Assembly (NCBI RefSeq): GCF_023638035.1
Contig: NZ_JAKRVX010000008.1
Coordinates: forward strand, 62,001-126,000
From: Natronocalculus amylovorans
GTDB lineage: Archaea > Halobacteriota > Halobacteria > Halobacteriales > Haloferacaceae
Direction of reading: 5' to 3'
DNA: 64,000 nucleotides
Shown in pieces: positions 18,375 to 27,203 of this stretch. The first letter of the stretch is position 1, and each line of letters begins with the position of its first letter. The notes beneath the pieces are model-generated. The model searched no databases. It had not been told where the DNA came from and saw nothing but the letters and a program-made list of their open reading frames with translations. Both the position numbers and the translations under genes were made by a program.

Positions 18375-18928
18375 TCAGCGCGCCACTCGGTTGCAATCTG
18401 CTGTCTCGATCGACTCTCCATCTCTCCATCTCGAAAGACTGAGACTCGGCCTGATTCTTCACTGAGCGTGATGGTTGCGATGACCTCTGGTCTGACTGAT
18501 GTTTCGATCGCACTCATGTGTCTCGCACCCATCCACGGTTTGTAGTTAACAGTCTTGATTCGAGAGCCGTTCTCGCTAGGTACCGTTCCTAAATCCCGGA
18601 AACGGACCATCGTTGGCTCAATTTGGCCATCTACAGCAATGACGACACCGCCATCACATTCTAAGCAAACCGTCTCACAGGCATCATAGAACGCATCTTC
18701 ATGATATACGGACATGCACTGACTGATCGGCCACTGATTTTTGCCCATAATATCTGCATACTCACCATACTGTCGATCTGCAATAACCGCGATATAGACT
18801 CCCGGACCTTTTATTCGAGGGCTGTTCCATTCCGAAAATGAGAGGCTGATAGACTCTAAACAGTATCTGACACGATCGACAATCTCAACAACATTCTCGT
18901 GATCCCCGTATGAAATCTGTAAAGCCAT
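18371..18928 (-). CDS. dacZ: Diadenylate cyclase (DacZ type)
   Basis: 185 residues from ATG at 18928. It contains a DisA-N-like domain with the blocks CDGGVVIAVDG (DGA position), VRFRDLGT and GARHMSA (RHR position), then TLSEESGRVSVFRDG. The altered Arg-His-Met is what I recall as normal in haloarchaeal DacZ. The enzyme condenses two ATP to c-di-AMP, which in Haloferax volcanii is essential and linked to osmotic balance. No fused sensory domain is present. It ends tail-to-tail with the CadD-like gene. Confidence 0.82.
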   Translation of the reverse strand: MALQISYGDHENVVEIVDRVRYCLESISLSFSEWNSPRIKGPGVYIAVIADRQYGEYADIMGKNQWPISQCMSVYHEDAFYDACETVCLECDGGVVIAVDGQIEPTMVRFRDLGTVPSENGSRIKTVNYKPWMGARHMSAIETSVRPEVIATITLSEESGRVSVFRDGEMESRSRQQIATEWRAD

Positions 18929-19629
18929 ATCTAACACTGGCAGGCATGAAGCAAGTAGCTACTCTTCTATTAAATTATCCTACTGGGACGGTATGCCCAC
19001 CGTCCAAATTTGTGACTGTGCCTCCTGTTCGTTAGTCTCTAGTGTTCGTATGACTCCGCCTGCGGTAATGTTAATCCTAATATTATCGAGATGAGGTGCG
19101 AAAACCCACGACTAAAATCGGGGATGGATGTCACCAATTGCGCTGATCTACAAATAAGCAAGGCGGTTCACAAGTTCGGGTGCTGTTTTTGCCTCAGTTG
19201 TAGTAGCGAGCCATCTCTCGTTTCATCGTCTGCATACGATCGATCCGTAATCGCCTTTTCCATCGCATGTATTTTTCAAACCCACAGTGACCTATATTGA
19301 GTCCCAGAAGGCCATGTTTTTTTATATATTCCTTGGTAACAATTCGTTCGGCATCGCATGAGCAGGATGCCAACTCTCTCATTCAATTTTGTAGCTATGA
19401 GACAATAATGTGCCCACATTAAGCCGCAGTCGATCGCATGTTAGCGCTCATCTGTGAACCGCTACAAGAGCGCAGTTTACAAATACGACAATAAATATAT
19501 GATATTATCTTTAATTAACTTTATTTCAAATACGAGTTTATGAATTTGCAAATATTGTACGTTTTGATGAAAAGATTACTGAACAACACTAAAATAGCAT
19601 ACGATTATACACCTATCTTACCCATAACA
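18929..19629. other. 700-bp gene-free stretch before the first peptide importer
   Basis: No convincing gene. Visible are a hairpin GGACGGT/ACCGTCC (18986-18992 and 18999-19005) about 60 nt upstream of dacZ, a degraded IS1341-type right end (19105-19132), and an AT-rich run from about 19480 to 19630. A 62-codon open frame on the minus strand (19194-19382) is Arg- and Lys-rich, unlike neighbouring acidic proteins, and is not accepted as a gene. Confidence 0.6.
19105..19132 (+). repeat. Degraded IS1341-type right end
   Basis: CCCACGACTAAAATCGGGG followed by ATGGATGTC matches the intact right end at 3202-3228 (CCCACGACTTCAGTCGTGGG then TGGATGTC) with several changes that weaken the hairpin. No tnpB coding sequence survives beside it, so this is a solo remnant. 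Confidence 0.6.
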
Positions 19630-19636
19630 TTTAAAA
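19630..19636 (+). promoter_or_regulatory. TATA-like box of the first peptide importer operon
   Basis: TTTAAAA is centred 28 nt before the ATG at 19661, which predicts a leaderless transcript for the binding protein. No Shine-Dalgarno site precedes that ATG. Confidence 0.55.
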
Positions 19637-19660
19637 ACCAGCACCGTATCTGGTCATAAT

Positions 19661-21322
19661 ATGTCTCGTGAGAACAAGACGCAACGATTCAACCGACGTG
19701 GATTTATCGGCGCGACCAGTGCTGCTGTTGCACTGGGGTTGGCCGGTTGTGTCGGTAACGGTGGCGAAGAGGATGATTCACCGCTTGGTGAAGGCAATGG
19801 TGGTAACGGAAACGGTAATGGTGGAGACACCCCCGACGGTGAGTTCCTTCACGTAACCCAAGAAGTGAGTCCACTCGAGTGGGATCCAATCGTCATCAAC
19901 GATGTTTATTCGAACCAAATTGCGAATATGATGTATGATGGGCTCTATCAGTACGATGCTGGATTAGATCTGGAGCCGAAGATTGCAGCAAGTGAGCCTG
20001 AGGTCGAAAACGATGGCACACGCTATATCTTCCCACTTCGTGAGGAAGCGATGTTCCAAAACGGCGATCCTGTTACCGCAGAGGACGTCGAACATACGTT
20101 CCTTGCACCTGTTGAAGAGTCCACACAGAACAGTGCAGAAGTGGATATGATTTCTGATACCGAAATCATTGATGAACACACACTGCAGGTTGATCTCGAC
20201 TTCCCATTCGGTCCATTCGCAACATCAACTATCGTCCGGAATGTTGTCCCGAAAGATGTCCGACTTGATGACCCAGAAGCATTTAACAGTGACTCTCCTG
20301 TTGGATCTGGCCCATTCCAGTTTGTTGACTGGACAGAGGGAGAGTTTGTCGAGTTAGAACGGTGGGATGACTACTGGGATGATAATGACGAACTAGCAAA
20401 CATTGCGGAAATTAGGTATGAGCCTGTTGAAGAGGACACAACCCGTGTAACACGTCTTGAAACACAGGAAACCGACGTTATCATGGGGATTCCTGCACAG
20501 CTGTATGAGAGTGTTGAAGGGATTAGCCATGCACGGATTGAAGAGATCCAGAGTATCTCTTACTTCTACGTTGCTTTCAATACGAACGAAGGGCCAACCG
20601 CAACACGTGAGGTTCGTGAGGCGGTCGAACATTCGATCGATATGAGCGGCTTCATTCAGCAACAAGTTGAACCCGCAGGGAGCCACGTAGTCTCGCCAGT
20701 CCCAACAGAGCTTGCAGAAGAGTGGGACTTCCCGCTCGATCGGTGGGCAGATATGGAACTTGAACAGGATCTTGATCGTGCACAAGAACTTCTCGATGAG
20801 CATGCGCCAGATGACTGGCAACCAACGATTATTGTCCCACCGGATGACCTCCGAGAGCGGCTTGGCGAGGTTATTGCGAGTTCGCTGAACGACCTCGGCT
20901 ACGATGCCGGTGTCCAGCGACTTGACTGGGGTCAGTTTACTGAAACATACCAGACGGGTGACTCGGATGAATTCCAAATGTATGCACTTGGCTGGTCTGG
21001 AGGCGGTGATCCTGATGACTTTATCTACAATCTGTTCCACGAAAGCGTTGCAGGAGAAGGTGGAACGCAAGGTCACTTCTACGATAATCCATCGTTCCAC
21101 GATAATATCACTGCTGCTCGTCAGTCAGCAGACTTCGATGAGCGTCGGGACCTCTACATCGAGGTTGTCGATGAGATCCTCGAAGAGAAGATTCACATGC
21201 CCGCATACGGCCTTATGAGCTCTATGGGAGTCAACGATCGTGTTGGTGATCTTCCGGCTCACCCTGTCTCTTCGGAGAACCCACGTGTTATTTCATCGTA
21301 CAATAACACGACCGTCGAGTAA
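19661..21322 (+). CDS. Peptide/solute ABC transporter binding protein (family 5), Tat lipoprotein
   Basis: 553 residues. N-terminal twin-arginine motif RRGFIG, hydrophobic stretch, lipobox LAGC and a Gly/Asn-rich linker show folded export and lipid anchoring. The SBP family 5 domain follows (FPLREEAMFQNGDPVTAEDV, VGSGPFQF, LGWSGGGDPDDFIYNLFH). Such proteins capture di- or oligopeptides, nickel or sugars; the companion DppB/C/D/F-type genes indicate peptides, though the ligand is inferred. First gene of a five-gene operon; 113 nt separate it from the permease, enough for transcript processing. A paralogue is at 57753. Confidence 0.92.
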   Translation: MSRENKTQRFNRRGFIGATSAAVALGLAGCVGNGGEEDDSPLGEGNGGNGNGNGGDTPDGEFLHVTQEVSPLEWDPIVINDVYSNQIANMMYDGLYQYDAGLDLEPKIAASEPEVENDGTRYIFPLREEAMFQNGDPVTAEDVEHTFLAPVEESTQNSAEVDMISDTEIIDEHTLQVDLDFPFGPFATSTIVRNVVPKDVRLDDPEAFNSDSPVGSGPFQFVDWTEGEFVELERWDDYWDDNDELANIAEIRYEPVEEDTTRVTRLETQETDVIMGIPAQLYESVEGISHARIEEIQSISYFYVAFNTNEGPTATREVREAVEHSIDMSGFIQQQVEPAGSHVVSPVPTELAEEWDFPLDRWADMELEQDLDRAQELLDEHAPDDWQPTIIVPPDDLRERLGEVIASSLNDLGYDAGVQRLDWGQFTETYQTGDSDEFQMYALGWSGGGDPDDFIYNLFHESVAGEGGTQGHFYDNPSFHDNITAARQSADFDERRDLYIEVVDEILEEKIHMPAYGLMSSMGVNDRVGDLPAHPVSSENPRVISSYNNTTVE

Positions 21323-21435
21323 TCATAACCGTAACTCTCTAAAACACCCGTTTCTTTGATTTCAGTATCGGTATCACACATAATCACACACATACATGCG
21401 AAGATAACTAACATGCAACATTACGAGGACGAATA

Positions 21436-22485
21436 ATGGGAATATTACGGTACACAGTTTACCGACTTATTCAAGCGGTGCCCGTTCTGTTTGGGCTCTC
21501 AGTGATTACATTTTTGCTTGCGAATTCGATGCCCGGCGATCCTGTCAGCATTATGCTTGCAGAGACGGAGAGCGATCCAGAACTGGTCGCAGCGCTTGAA
21601 GCACAGTATGGGCTTGACCGCCCGCTCCATGAGCGATATGTGAACTACATGATTGGACTCGCTCAAGGGGACTTGGGGTATAGCCTCTATTACAACGAAC
21701 CGGTACTGACGAAGGTTGCAGAGCGACTCCCAGTGACAATTATGCTGGTTGCTTCATCGTTCGTGTTTGCGATCGCCACCGCAATTCCACTCGGTGTCAT
21801 CGCAGCAAAAAACCGAAATCAGCCAAGCGACCACGCCTCCCGAATTGTCGCGTTGATTGGTGTCAGCACACCATCGTTCTGGATTGGCCTTATGCTGATA
21901 ATCATCTTTGCGTATCAGTTGGGGCTATTACCTTCATCCGGCATGGTCTATCCATGGCATTCACCCGATGACTATCGATTTATTGATTCATATCTCGGCA
22001 TTGGGTCAACACAGGTTGGTGGGATCACGCTCCCGTGGCTTGAGGGATTATACTATGAAACCGCCCGCCACTTGATCTTACCAACACTCGCACTTGGGAC
22101 GTTACACATGGCAACAATCATGCGGATTGAGCGATCGTCAATGATTGAGTCGCTCCACGCCGACTACGTGCAGCTTGCACGAGCATACGGTGTCTCAGAG
22201 CGGAAGATCATGCGCAAGCACGCATTCAGGGTGTCACAGCTACCGATCGTTACAATCATTGGTCTTAACCTTACGACTGCACTCGGCGGTGCGGTGTTAA
22301 TCGAAGAGGTGTTTGCAATCAATGGGATGGGCCGGCTGATCATTACTGCGATACAGAATCTTGATTACCAGCTCGTTTTGGGTACAACGCTGTTCTTTGG
22401 TGTTGTATTCATCATTGGTGTAATCATCACTGATATCTCATACGCGTATATTGATCCACGGGTCAGCTACGAGGAGGATAGCTAA
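21436..22485 (+). CDS. Peptide ABC transporter permease, DppB type
   Basis: 349 residues, with an N-terminal membrane helix (LIQAVPVLFGLSVITFLL) followed by MPGDPVSIML, the mark of DppB/OppB permeases, then five more helices. The cytoplasmic coupling (EAA) loop is ARAYGVSERKIMRKHAFR. It pairs with the DppC-type permease to form the membrane channel. It follows the binding protein gene and is 1 nt from the next start. Confidence 0.93.
   Translation: MGILRYTVYRLIQAVPVLFGLSVITFLLANSMPGDPVSIMLAETESDPELVAALEAQYGLDRPLHERYVNYMIGLAQGDLGYSLYYNEPVLTKVAERLPVTIMLVASSFVFAIATAIPLGVIAAKNRNQPSDHASRIVALIGVSTPSFWIGLMLIIIFAYQLGLLPSSGMVYPWHSPDDYRFIDSYLGIGSTQVGGITLPWLEGLYYETARHLILPTLALGTLHMATIMRIERSSMIESLHADYVQLARAYGVSERKIMRKHAFRVSQLPIVTIIGLNLTTALGGAVLIEEVFAINGMGRLIITAIQNLDYQLVLGTTLFFGVVFIIGVIITDISYAYIDPRVSYEEDS
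22471..22477 (+). promoter_or_regulatory. Shine-Dalgarno site for the DppC-type gene
   Basis: GAGGAGG lies 9 nt before ATG 22487, inside the end of the preceding gene. It complements the CCUCC of the archaeal 16S 3' end and decides this start over in-frame codons upstream. Confidence 0.6.
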
Positions 22486-22486
22486 T

Positions 22487-23491
22487 ATGGCACACGCAGA
22501 TCCAGATACACAAGCAGATGTTGAACAAGAGCCGGTAGATGACGAGTTCGAAGCAAAAGTTGGACTCTCATATACACTTGCCAAAGTGAAACAGGATACT
22601 ACTGCCCGGCTTGGCATGTATATTGTTGGCGCTGTCATTTTCCTCGCAGCGTTTGTAACGATTGATTCAAATATCTCAACGCTCACATTTGGCCGCATTG
22701 ACAATTTCGTTTTTGCAGAGAACGTTCTCGGAAACCACCCAGAACGACACCCACCAGCAGCAGAGGCAGAAACAACACTGCCACCATTCTTCGCTGATGG
22801 CGGTGTCTTGTCACATCCACTCGGAACAGACATTTACGGACGTGACTATTTCACACGGCTCATTTACGGCTCACAGGTATCCGTGACGGTCGGTATTGTC
22901 GCAACTGGGATTGGCCTCATCGGTGGGACGATCGTCGGTGCAGTCTCCGGCTACTATGGTGGCTGGATTGACGATGTCTTCATGCGGACGGTTGAGATTT
23001 TGTACTCGATCCCAGCACTCGTCCTTGTGATTGTCTTTACCGTGTTTGTCAGCGGTGGCAGACCGGATATTCAGTATGCGGTGATCGGTGTCGGTATCGC
23101 ATTCATTCCGGTCTTTGCCCGTTTGATCCGATCGCGTGTTCTGTCTGTCCGTGAGATGGACTATATTGAGGCCGCACGGGCTTCAGGAGTCAGGGACCGA
23201 AATATTATTCTTCGACACGTGATTCCGAACAGTTTCGCACCAGTGCTGGTGCTTGCAACATTACAGATCGGTGTAACAATCCTGATCGTTGCTGGCCTTT
23301 CGTTCCTCGGATATGGTGCACAGCCACCAACCGCAGACTGGGGGCAGATGCTCTCAAGCGCGCGTGGGTTCATGTTACCAAGTCCGTGGCTGAGTATTTG
23401 GCCAGGGTTGGCAATCCTCGTTACCATTATGGGATTCAACCTGCTTGGAGACGGACTTCAGGATGCACTCGATCCACGGATTAAAGACTAA
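22487..23491 (+). CDS. Peptide ABC transporter permease, DppC type
   Basis: 334 residues. An acidic N-terminal tail of about 40 residues precedes the first helix, as usual for haloarchaeal DppC. HPLGTDIYGRDYFTRLIYGSQVS is the DppC hallmark just after the extracytoplasmic segment, followed by five helices and the coupling loop ARASGVRDRNIILRHVIPNS. The start is set by the Shine-Dalgarno site at 22471. Ends 1 nt before the next start. Confidence 0.93.
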   Translation: MAHADPDTQADVEQEPVDDEFEAKVGLSYTLAKVKQDTTARLGMYIVGAVIFLAAFVTIDSNISTLTFGRIDNFVFAENVLGNHPERHPPAAEAETTLPPFFADGGVLSHPLGTDIYGRDYFTRLIYGSQVSVTVGIVATGIGLIGGTIVGAVSGYYGGWIDDVFMRTVEILYSIPALVLVIVFTVFVSGGRPDIQYAVIGVGIAFIPVFARLIRSRVLSVREMDYIEAARASGVRDRNIILRHVIPNSFAPVLVLATLQIGVTILIVAGLSFLGYGAQPPTADWGQMLSSARGFMLPSPWLSIWPGLAILVTIMGFNLLGDGLQDALDPRIKD

Positions 23492-23492
23492 T

Positions 23493-24593
23493 ATGACTGA
23501 TGAACCAATTCTAACCGTTGAAAATCTCAAGACCCAGTTCTTCACTGAACAGGGAGTTGTACGGGCAGTTGATGGGATTTCATTCGATGTATACCCCGGT
23601 GAGATTGTCGGGCTTGTCGGTGAATCCGGTGCTGGGAAATCCGTTGCTACATCAAGTGTGATGCGGCTTGTCGATAACCCGGGTGAGATTGTCGGTGGCG
23701 AGATTACATATAAAAATAAAACGCTTGTCGGCTTCGAACGTGCTGGTGATGAGCTTGTGCCACGCGATGAGATGCTCACTAACGAAGAGATGCGAACACA
23801 AGTCCGTGGCAACGAAATCGCCATCATTTTTCAAGACCCGATGGAGAGTTTGAATCCGGTCTATACGATCGGACACCAACTGAAGGAGTTTATTCTACTT
23901 AACCGAGAGCTTGACAAAAAGGCTGCTCGCGAGGAAGCGATTACGATGCTTCGAGAGGTTGGGATACCTGAACCTGAGGAGCGCTTCGATGATTATCCAC
24001 ACGAGTTCTCCGGTGGCATGCGTCAGCGCGTACTTATTGCAATGGCGCTTGCTTGCCAACCGGAGCTTATCATTGCGGATGAGCCAACAACAGCGCTTGA
24101 TGTGACTGTTGAAGGCCAAATATTGGAACTCGTCAAAGAGCTTCAAGAGGAGTATGGTACCAGTTTCTTATGGGTGACACATGACATGGGTGTGGTTGCA
24201 GAAATCTGCGATCGTGTCAACGTCATGTATCTTGGAGAGATTGTTGAACAAGCAACTGTAGATGAGCTATTCTACGAGACACAGCATCCATACACAAACG
24301 CGCTATTGAACTCGATCCCACGACCCGACCAGACAATCGAGGAGTTAGTGCCAATCAAGGGGGTAATGCCCGAAGCGATCAACCCACCATCTGGGTGTCG
24401 CTTCCATACCCGCTGCCCTGATGCACGCGAGGTTTGTACCGAAATTGAGCCAACATACAGTGAAATTACCACATATGATGGTTGGCCGCATAACGCATCG
24501 TGCCTCAAGCACGAGGACGTTGGCTACGATGTTAGTGAACCGATCGAGAATGAAGCCAGAAAAGGCACAGAAGGAACGGAGGTAGTCCAATGA
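23493..24593 (+). CDS. Peptide ABC transporter ATPase, DppD type
   Basis: 366 residues. Walker [10 protein letters not shown]-loop with [12 protein letters not shown], signature FSGGMRQRV, Walker [13 protein letters not shown], switch His in WVTHDMG. The C-terminal oligopeptide region [19 protein letters not shown] ends in a Cys (ASCLKH); in studied Dpp transporters such cysteines can hold an iron-sulfur cluster. The stop overlaps the DppF ATG by 4 nt, so the two ATPases are coupled for a heterodimer. Confidence 0.94.
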   Translation: MTDEPILTVENLKTQFFTEQGVVRAVDGISFDVYPGEIVGLVGESGAGKSVATSSVMRLVDNPGEIVGGEITYKNKTLVGFERAGDELVPRDEMLTNEEMRTQVRGNEIAIIFQDPMESLNPVYTIGHQLKEFILLNRELDKKAAREEAITMLREVGIPEPEERFDDYPHEFSGGMRQRVLIAMALACQPELIIADEPTTALDVTVEGQILELVKELQEEYGTSFLWVTHDMGVVAEICDRVNVMYLGEIVEQATVDELFYETQHPYTNALLNSIPRPDQTIEELVPIKGVMPEAINPPSGCRFHTRCPDAREVCTEIEPTYSEITTYDGWPHNASCLKHEDVGYDVSEPIENEARKGTEGTEVVQ

Positions 24594-25957
24594 GCGACGC
24601 AACGACAGTTGGCAACGATACTGGTGATATAGAAGCGGGAGAAACCCTCATGGAGATTGACCATGTCTCGAAATACTTCTCTTCGGGGAGTGGATTCCTC
24701 TCCGGATTCTTTGGATCGCCTGATGTCAAAGCTGTTGACGATGTTTCCTTTGAGATCAAAAAAGGCGAAACGATCGCGGTTGTTGGCGAGTCCGGCTGTG
24801 GGAAGAGTACGCTTGCACGAACTGTTCTGCAGCTACTTCGTCCAACAGCTGGCAGTGTTCGATACAAGGGACAGGACCTCACTGAGCTCTCTGATAAAGA
24901 GATACGGCCGCTCCGGCAGAACATGCAGATGATCTTCCAAGATCCACAGTCGTCGCTCAATCCTCGGATGAAGATCGGGCAGATCGTCGAGGAGCCGATG
25001 AAGGCACATGGACTCTACGACAGTGAGGGTCGCACAGAGCGTGCGAAGGTGCTTTTGAACAAGGTTGGACTTGACCCATCGCACTACAATCGCTACCCAC
25101 ACGAATTCTCCGGTGGGCAACGACAGCGTGTAAACCTTGCCCGAGCATTGAGTACAGATCCTGACCTCATTATGTGTGATGAGCCTGTAAGCGCACTTGA
25201 TGTGTCGATCCAAGCGCAGGTACTCAATACGATGCAGGAGCTCCAAGACGAGTTTGGCGTCACATACCTGTTTATTAGTCACGACCTTTCTGTCGTTCGC
25301 TATATTGCCGATCGGGTTGCAGTGATGTATCTTGGACAGATCGCAGAACTCGCAAATAAAGAGGAGCTCTTTGAGAACCCAAAACATCCATACACTGAGG
25401 CGTTGTTGGACGCAATTCCGGTTCCAGACCCCCGCGCAACAAATGCCCGAGGAACGCTGGAAGGGGACGTTCCAAGCCCGATTAATCCGCCATCCGGCTG
25501 CCGCTTCAGGACTCGGTGCCCGAAGGTTATCCAGCCTGGAGCACTTGGAAAAGAACCAACAGACCTCCCAGACGAGGTTCAAGCGGCTCGGTTGCAGTCA
25601 TATGAATTAGAGCCTGCCGTGTGGCAAGATACGCTAGCGTTCACTCGTGCGGTCAATCGTCGATCGTTTGTACTTGACGAGGGTGAGTCGGATCAAACTG
25701 AGATCTCACTTCCACCAGAGGAAGTACGAACGCGGCTTGAGAGTTTGTTCTTTAAAAATGGATGGCCTGAAGGGGAGGTTGAACGAACAATTAATGCTGC
25801 GATCGACTCGCTCTCGAATGGTGAGTGGGAAGACGCAGCGACGTTGCTCTCGAACACGTTCGAGGAGAATAGTATTTGTGCGATCGAACAGCCAACGTAC
25901 ACTGTTGCTCCAGAACGTGGTGATATACACGTTGTAAACTGTCATCTGCATCGATAA
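24590..25957 (+). CDS. Peptide ABC transporter ATPase, DppF type, with an inserted C-terminal segment
   Basis: 455 residues. Walker [21 protein letters not shown], signature FSGGQRQRV, Walker [13 protein letters not shown]. The usual C-terminal oligopeptide motif starts at [13 protein letters not shown], but its closing part ([10 protein letters not shown]...HVVNCHLHR) comes about 120 residues later. Between them lies an acidic, helix-prone segment containing [14 protein letters not shown]. This makes the protein longer than bacterial DppF (about 330). I believe other haloarchaeal DppF proteins share it; its role is unknown. Last gene of the operon. Confidence 0.92.
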   Translation: MSDATTVGNDTGDIEAGETLMEIDHVSKYFSSGSGFLSGFFGSPDVKAVDDVSFEIKKGETIAVVGESGCGKSTLARTVLQLLRPTAGSVRYKGQDLTELSDKEIRPLRQNMQMIFQDPQSSLNPRMKIGQIVEEPMKAHGLYDSEGRTERAKVLLNKVGLDPSHYNRYPHEFSGGQRQRVNLARALSTDPDLIMCDEPVSALDVSIQAQVLNTMQELQDEFGVTYLFISHDLSVVRYIADRVAVMYLGQIAELANKEELFENPKHPYTEALLDAIPVPDPRATNARGTLEGDVPSPINPPSGCRFRTRCPKVIQPGALGKEPTDLPDEVQAARLQSYELEPAVWQDTLAFTRAVNRRSFVLDEGESDQTEISLPPEEVRTRLESLFFKNGWPEGEVERTINAAIDSLSNGEWEDAATLLSNTFEENSICAIEQPTYTVAPERGDIHVVNCHLHR

Positions 25958-25968
25958 CGACGCTTCAG

Positions 25969-26511
25969 CTACGATCGAACTTCAATCTCTTTTGACGCCG
26001 TTTTGACAACAGGAGTGGTGACAAATGCGGTCACCGTGTGGATTCCACGGGAGAGCGGCTCCCAATGAGTTCGGTCGTCTACACGCTTAATCCGTCCGTC
26101 CCAGCTAATCGCGTGCTTCTTTGTTTCCCCGGCTCGAAGTTCAATCACGTTCTGTGACTTTGGTTGATAGTATATCTCCTCGCTTGCGTCGACCAACCCA
26201 TCTACTTTCCATCCCCAAACGCGTGTCTGTGTGGTTAGAATACGAATTGGTACGGGGAGTCGGTTTCGGATCAAAATAGTAATTTTAATCGGCTCATCCA
26301 CTGCGTAGTGGTTCTTGTCAGTTTGTATTGAGACGGTTACCGATTTTCGAGCAAGCCACTGTGGAATGATCTGTGAGACTCCACGGGTAAAAACGTTCGT
26401 TGGTTCATCAAATCCGAACGGATCTGCCTCGCGATCCGATCGTGGCCCACTTCCTTGCACATCAAGGCCAAACGGTAGGACATAAAAAGAGCGTTCTGCT
26501 TTTGTGCTCAC
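25969..26511 (-). CDS. Haloarchaeal conserved protein with a beta-rich, BsuPI-like domain
   Basis: 180 residues, not certainly recognised. After about 50 residues the pattern is an immunoglobulin-like beta sandwich: VSIQTDKNHYAVDEPIKITI, RNRLPVPIRIL, KKHAISWDGRI, SRGIHTVTAFV. Order and spacing are reminiscent of the BsuPI (intracellular proteinase inhibitor) fold, but that is pattern matching only. No signal peptide or membrane segment, so cytoplasmic. It ends 12 nt from the end of the peptide-importer operon, on the opposite strand; no functional link is implied. Confidence 0.6.
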   Translation of the reverse strand: MSTKAERSFYVLPFGLDVQGSGPRSDREADPFGFDEPTNVFTRGVSQIIPQWLARKSVTVSIQTDKNHYAVDEPIKITILIRNRLPVPIRILTTQTRVWGWKVDGLVDASEEIYYQPKSQNVIELRAGETKKHAISWDGRIKRVDDRTHWEPLSRGIHTVTAFVTTPVVKTASKEIEVRS

Positions 26512-26648
26512 TGAATCAAGGAGCGGGTTCCGCCGTTCACGGTGGGGCGGATGTCAAAACTGAATACAAGGTCGGAACTACTATGTGCAGTCAACGGCGG
26601 ATATATACTGAATGCAGGGTCTAGTGACGGATGTAGTCGGGGGTATGT

Positions 26649-27203
26649 ATGACTAGTTCTCAGTCCGAATCGCTACAACTAGATCGAAATGCTGGGAGGA
26701 TTGTCGTTGTTTGTGGTCCACCGGGAGTCGGAAAGACAACGGTTGCAGAGCGTGCTACCGCGCAACTGTCTGGAGAGCTGCTCCGAACAGATGTGATTCG
26801 TAAAGAGTTGTATCCGGAGCCAACATATAACGCCGAAGAGTCAAAAGAGACGTATCAGACGTTGTTCGATCGGGCAACGACGATCGCAGACAGTGGCCGC
26901 ACTGCTGTCGTTGATGGGACGTTTCGGACTGTCAAGATTCGAGAGCGGATCAAACAGCGTGCAGATGCTATTGCTGCGGAATTCTCACTCATCACTGTCA
27001 CCTGTGATGAAGGAATCGTCAAAGAGCGGATTGAGTCACGAGATGATATTAGCGACGCTGATTTCGATATTCATCTCATGATCAAAGACGAATTTGAACC
27101 GATCGAAATGGAGCACGAGGTTGTAGACAACTCACGCGATCTCAGATCGCTTCAACAGCAAGTTGATGAGGCACTTGGTGTTGCGTCACTGACGCCACGG
27201 TAG
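26649..27203 (+). CDS. P-loop kinase-like protein (COG0645 type)
   Basis: 184 residues. N-terminal P-loop GPPGVGKTTVAERA, then LLRTDVIRKEL and AVVDGTFR, the layout of small-molecule kinases such as gluconate, chloramphenicol or zeta-toxin-like kinases. The C-terminal half is acidic with a conserved-looking SRDDISDADFDIH region where the lid would be. The phosphoryl acceptor is unknown. It converges with the RND gene and the two reading frames overlap by 18 nt. Confidence 0.8.
   Translation: MTSSQSESLQLDRNAGRIVVVCGPPGVGKTTVAERATAQLSGELLRTDVIRKELYPEPTYNAEESKETYQTLFDRATTIADSGRTAVVDGTFRTVKIRERIKQRADAIAAEFSLITVTCDEGIVKERIESRDDISDADFDIHLMIKDEFEPIEMEHEVVDNSRDLRSLQQQVDEALGVASLTPR

Noticed and set aside
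19194-19382. 62-codon minus-strand open frame
   Set aside because: Arg/Lys-rich, Cys-containing composition unlike haloarchaeal proteins, no family resemblance, and it lies in IS-remnant sequence.
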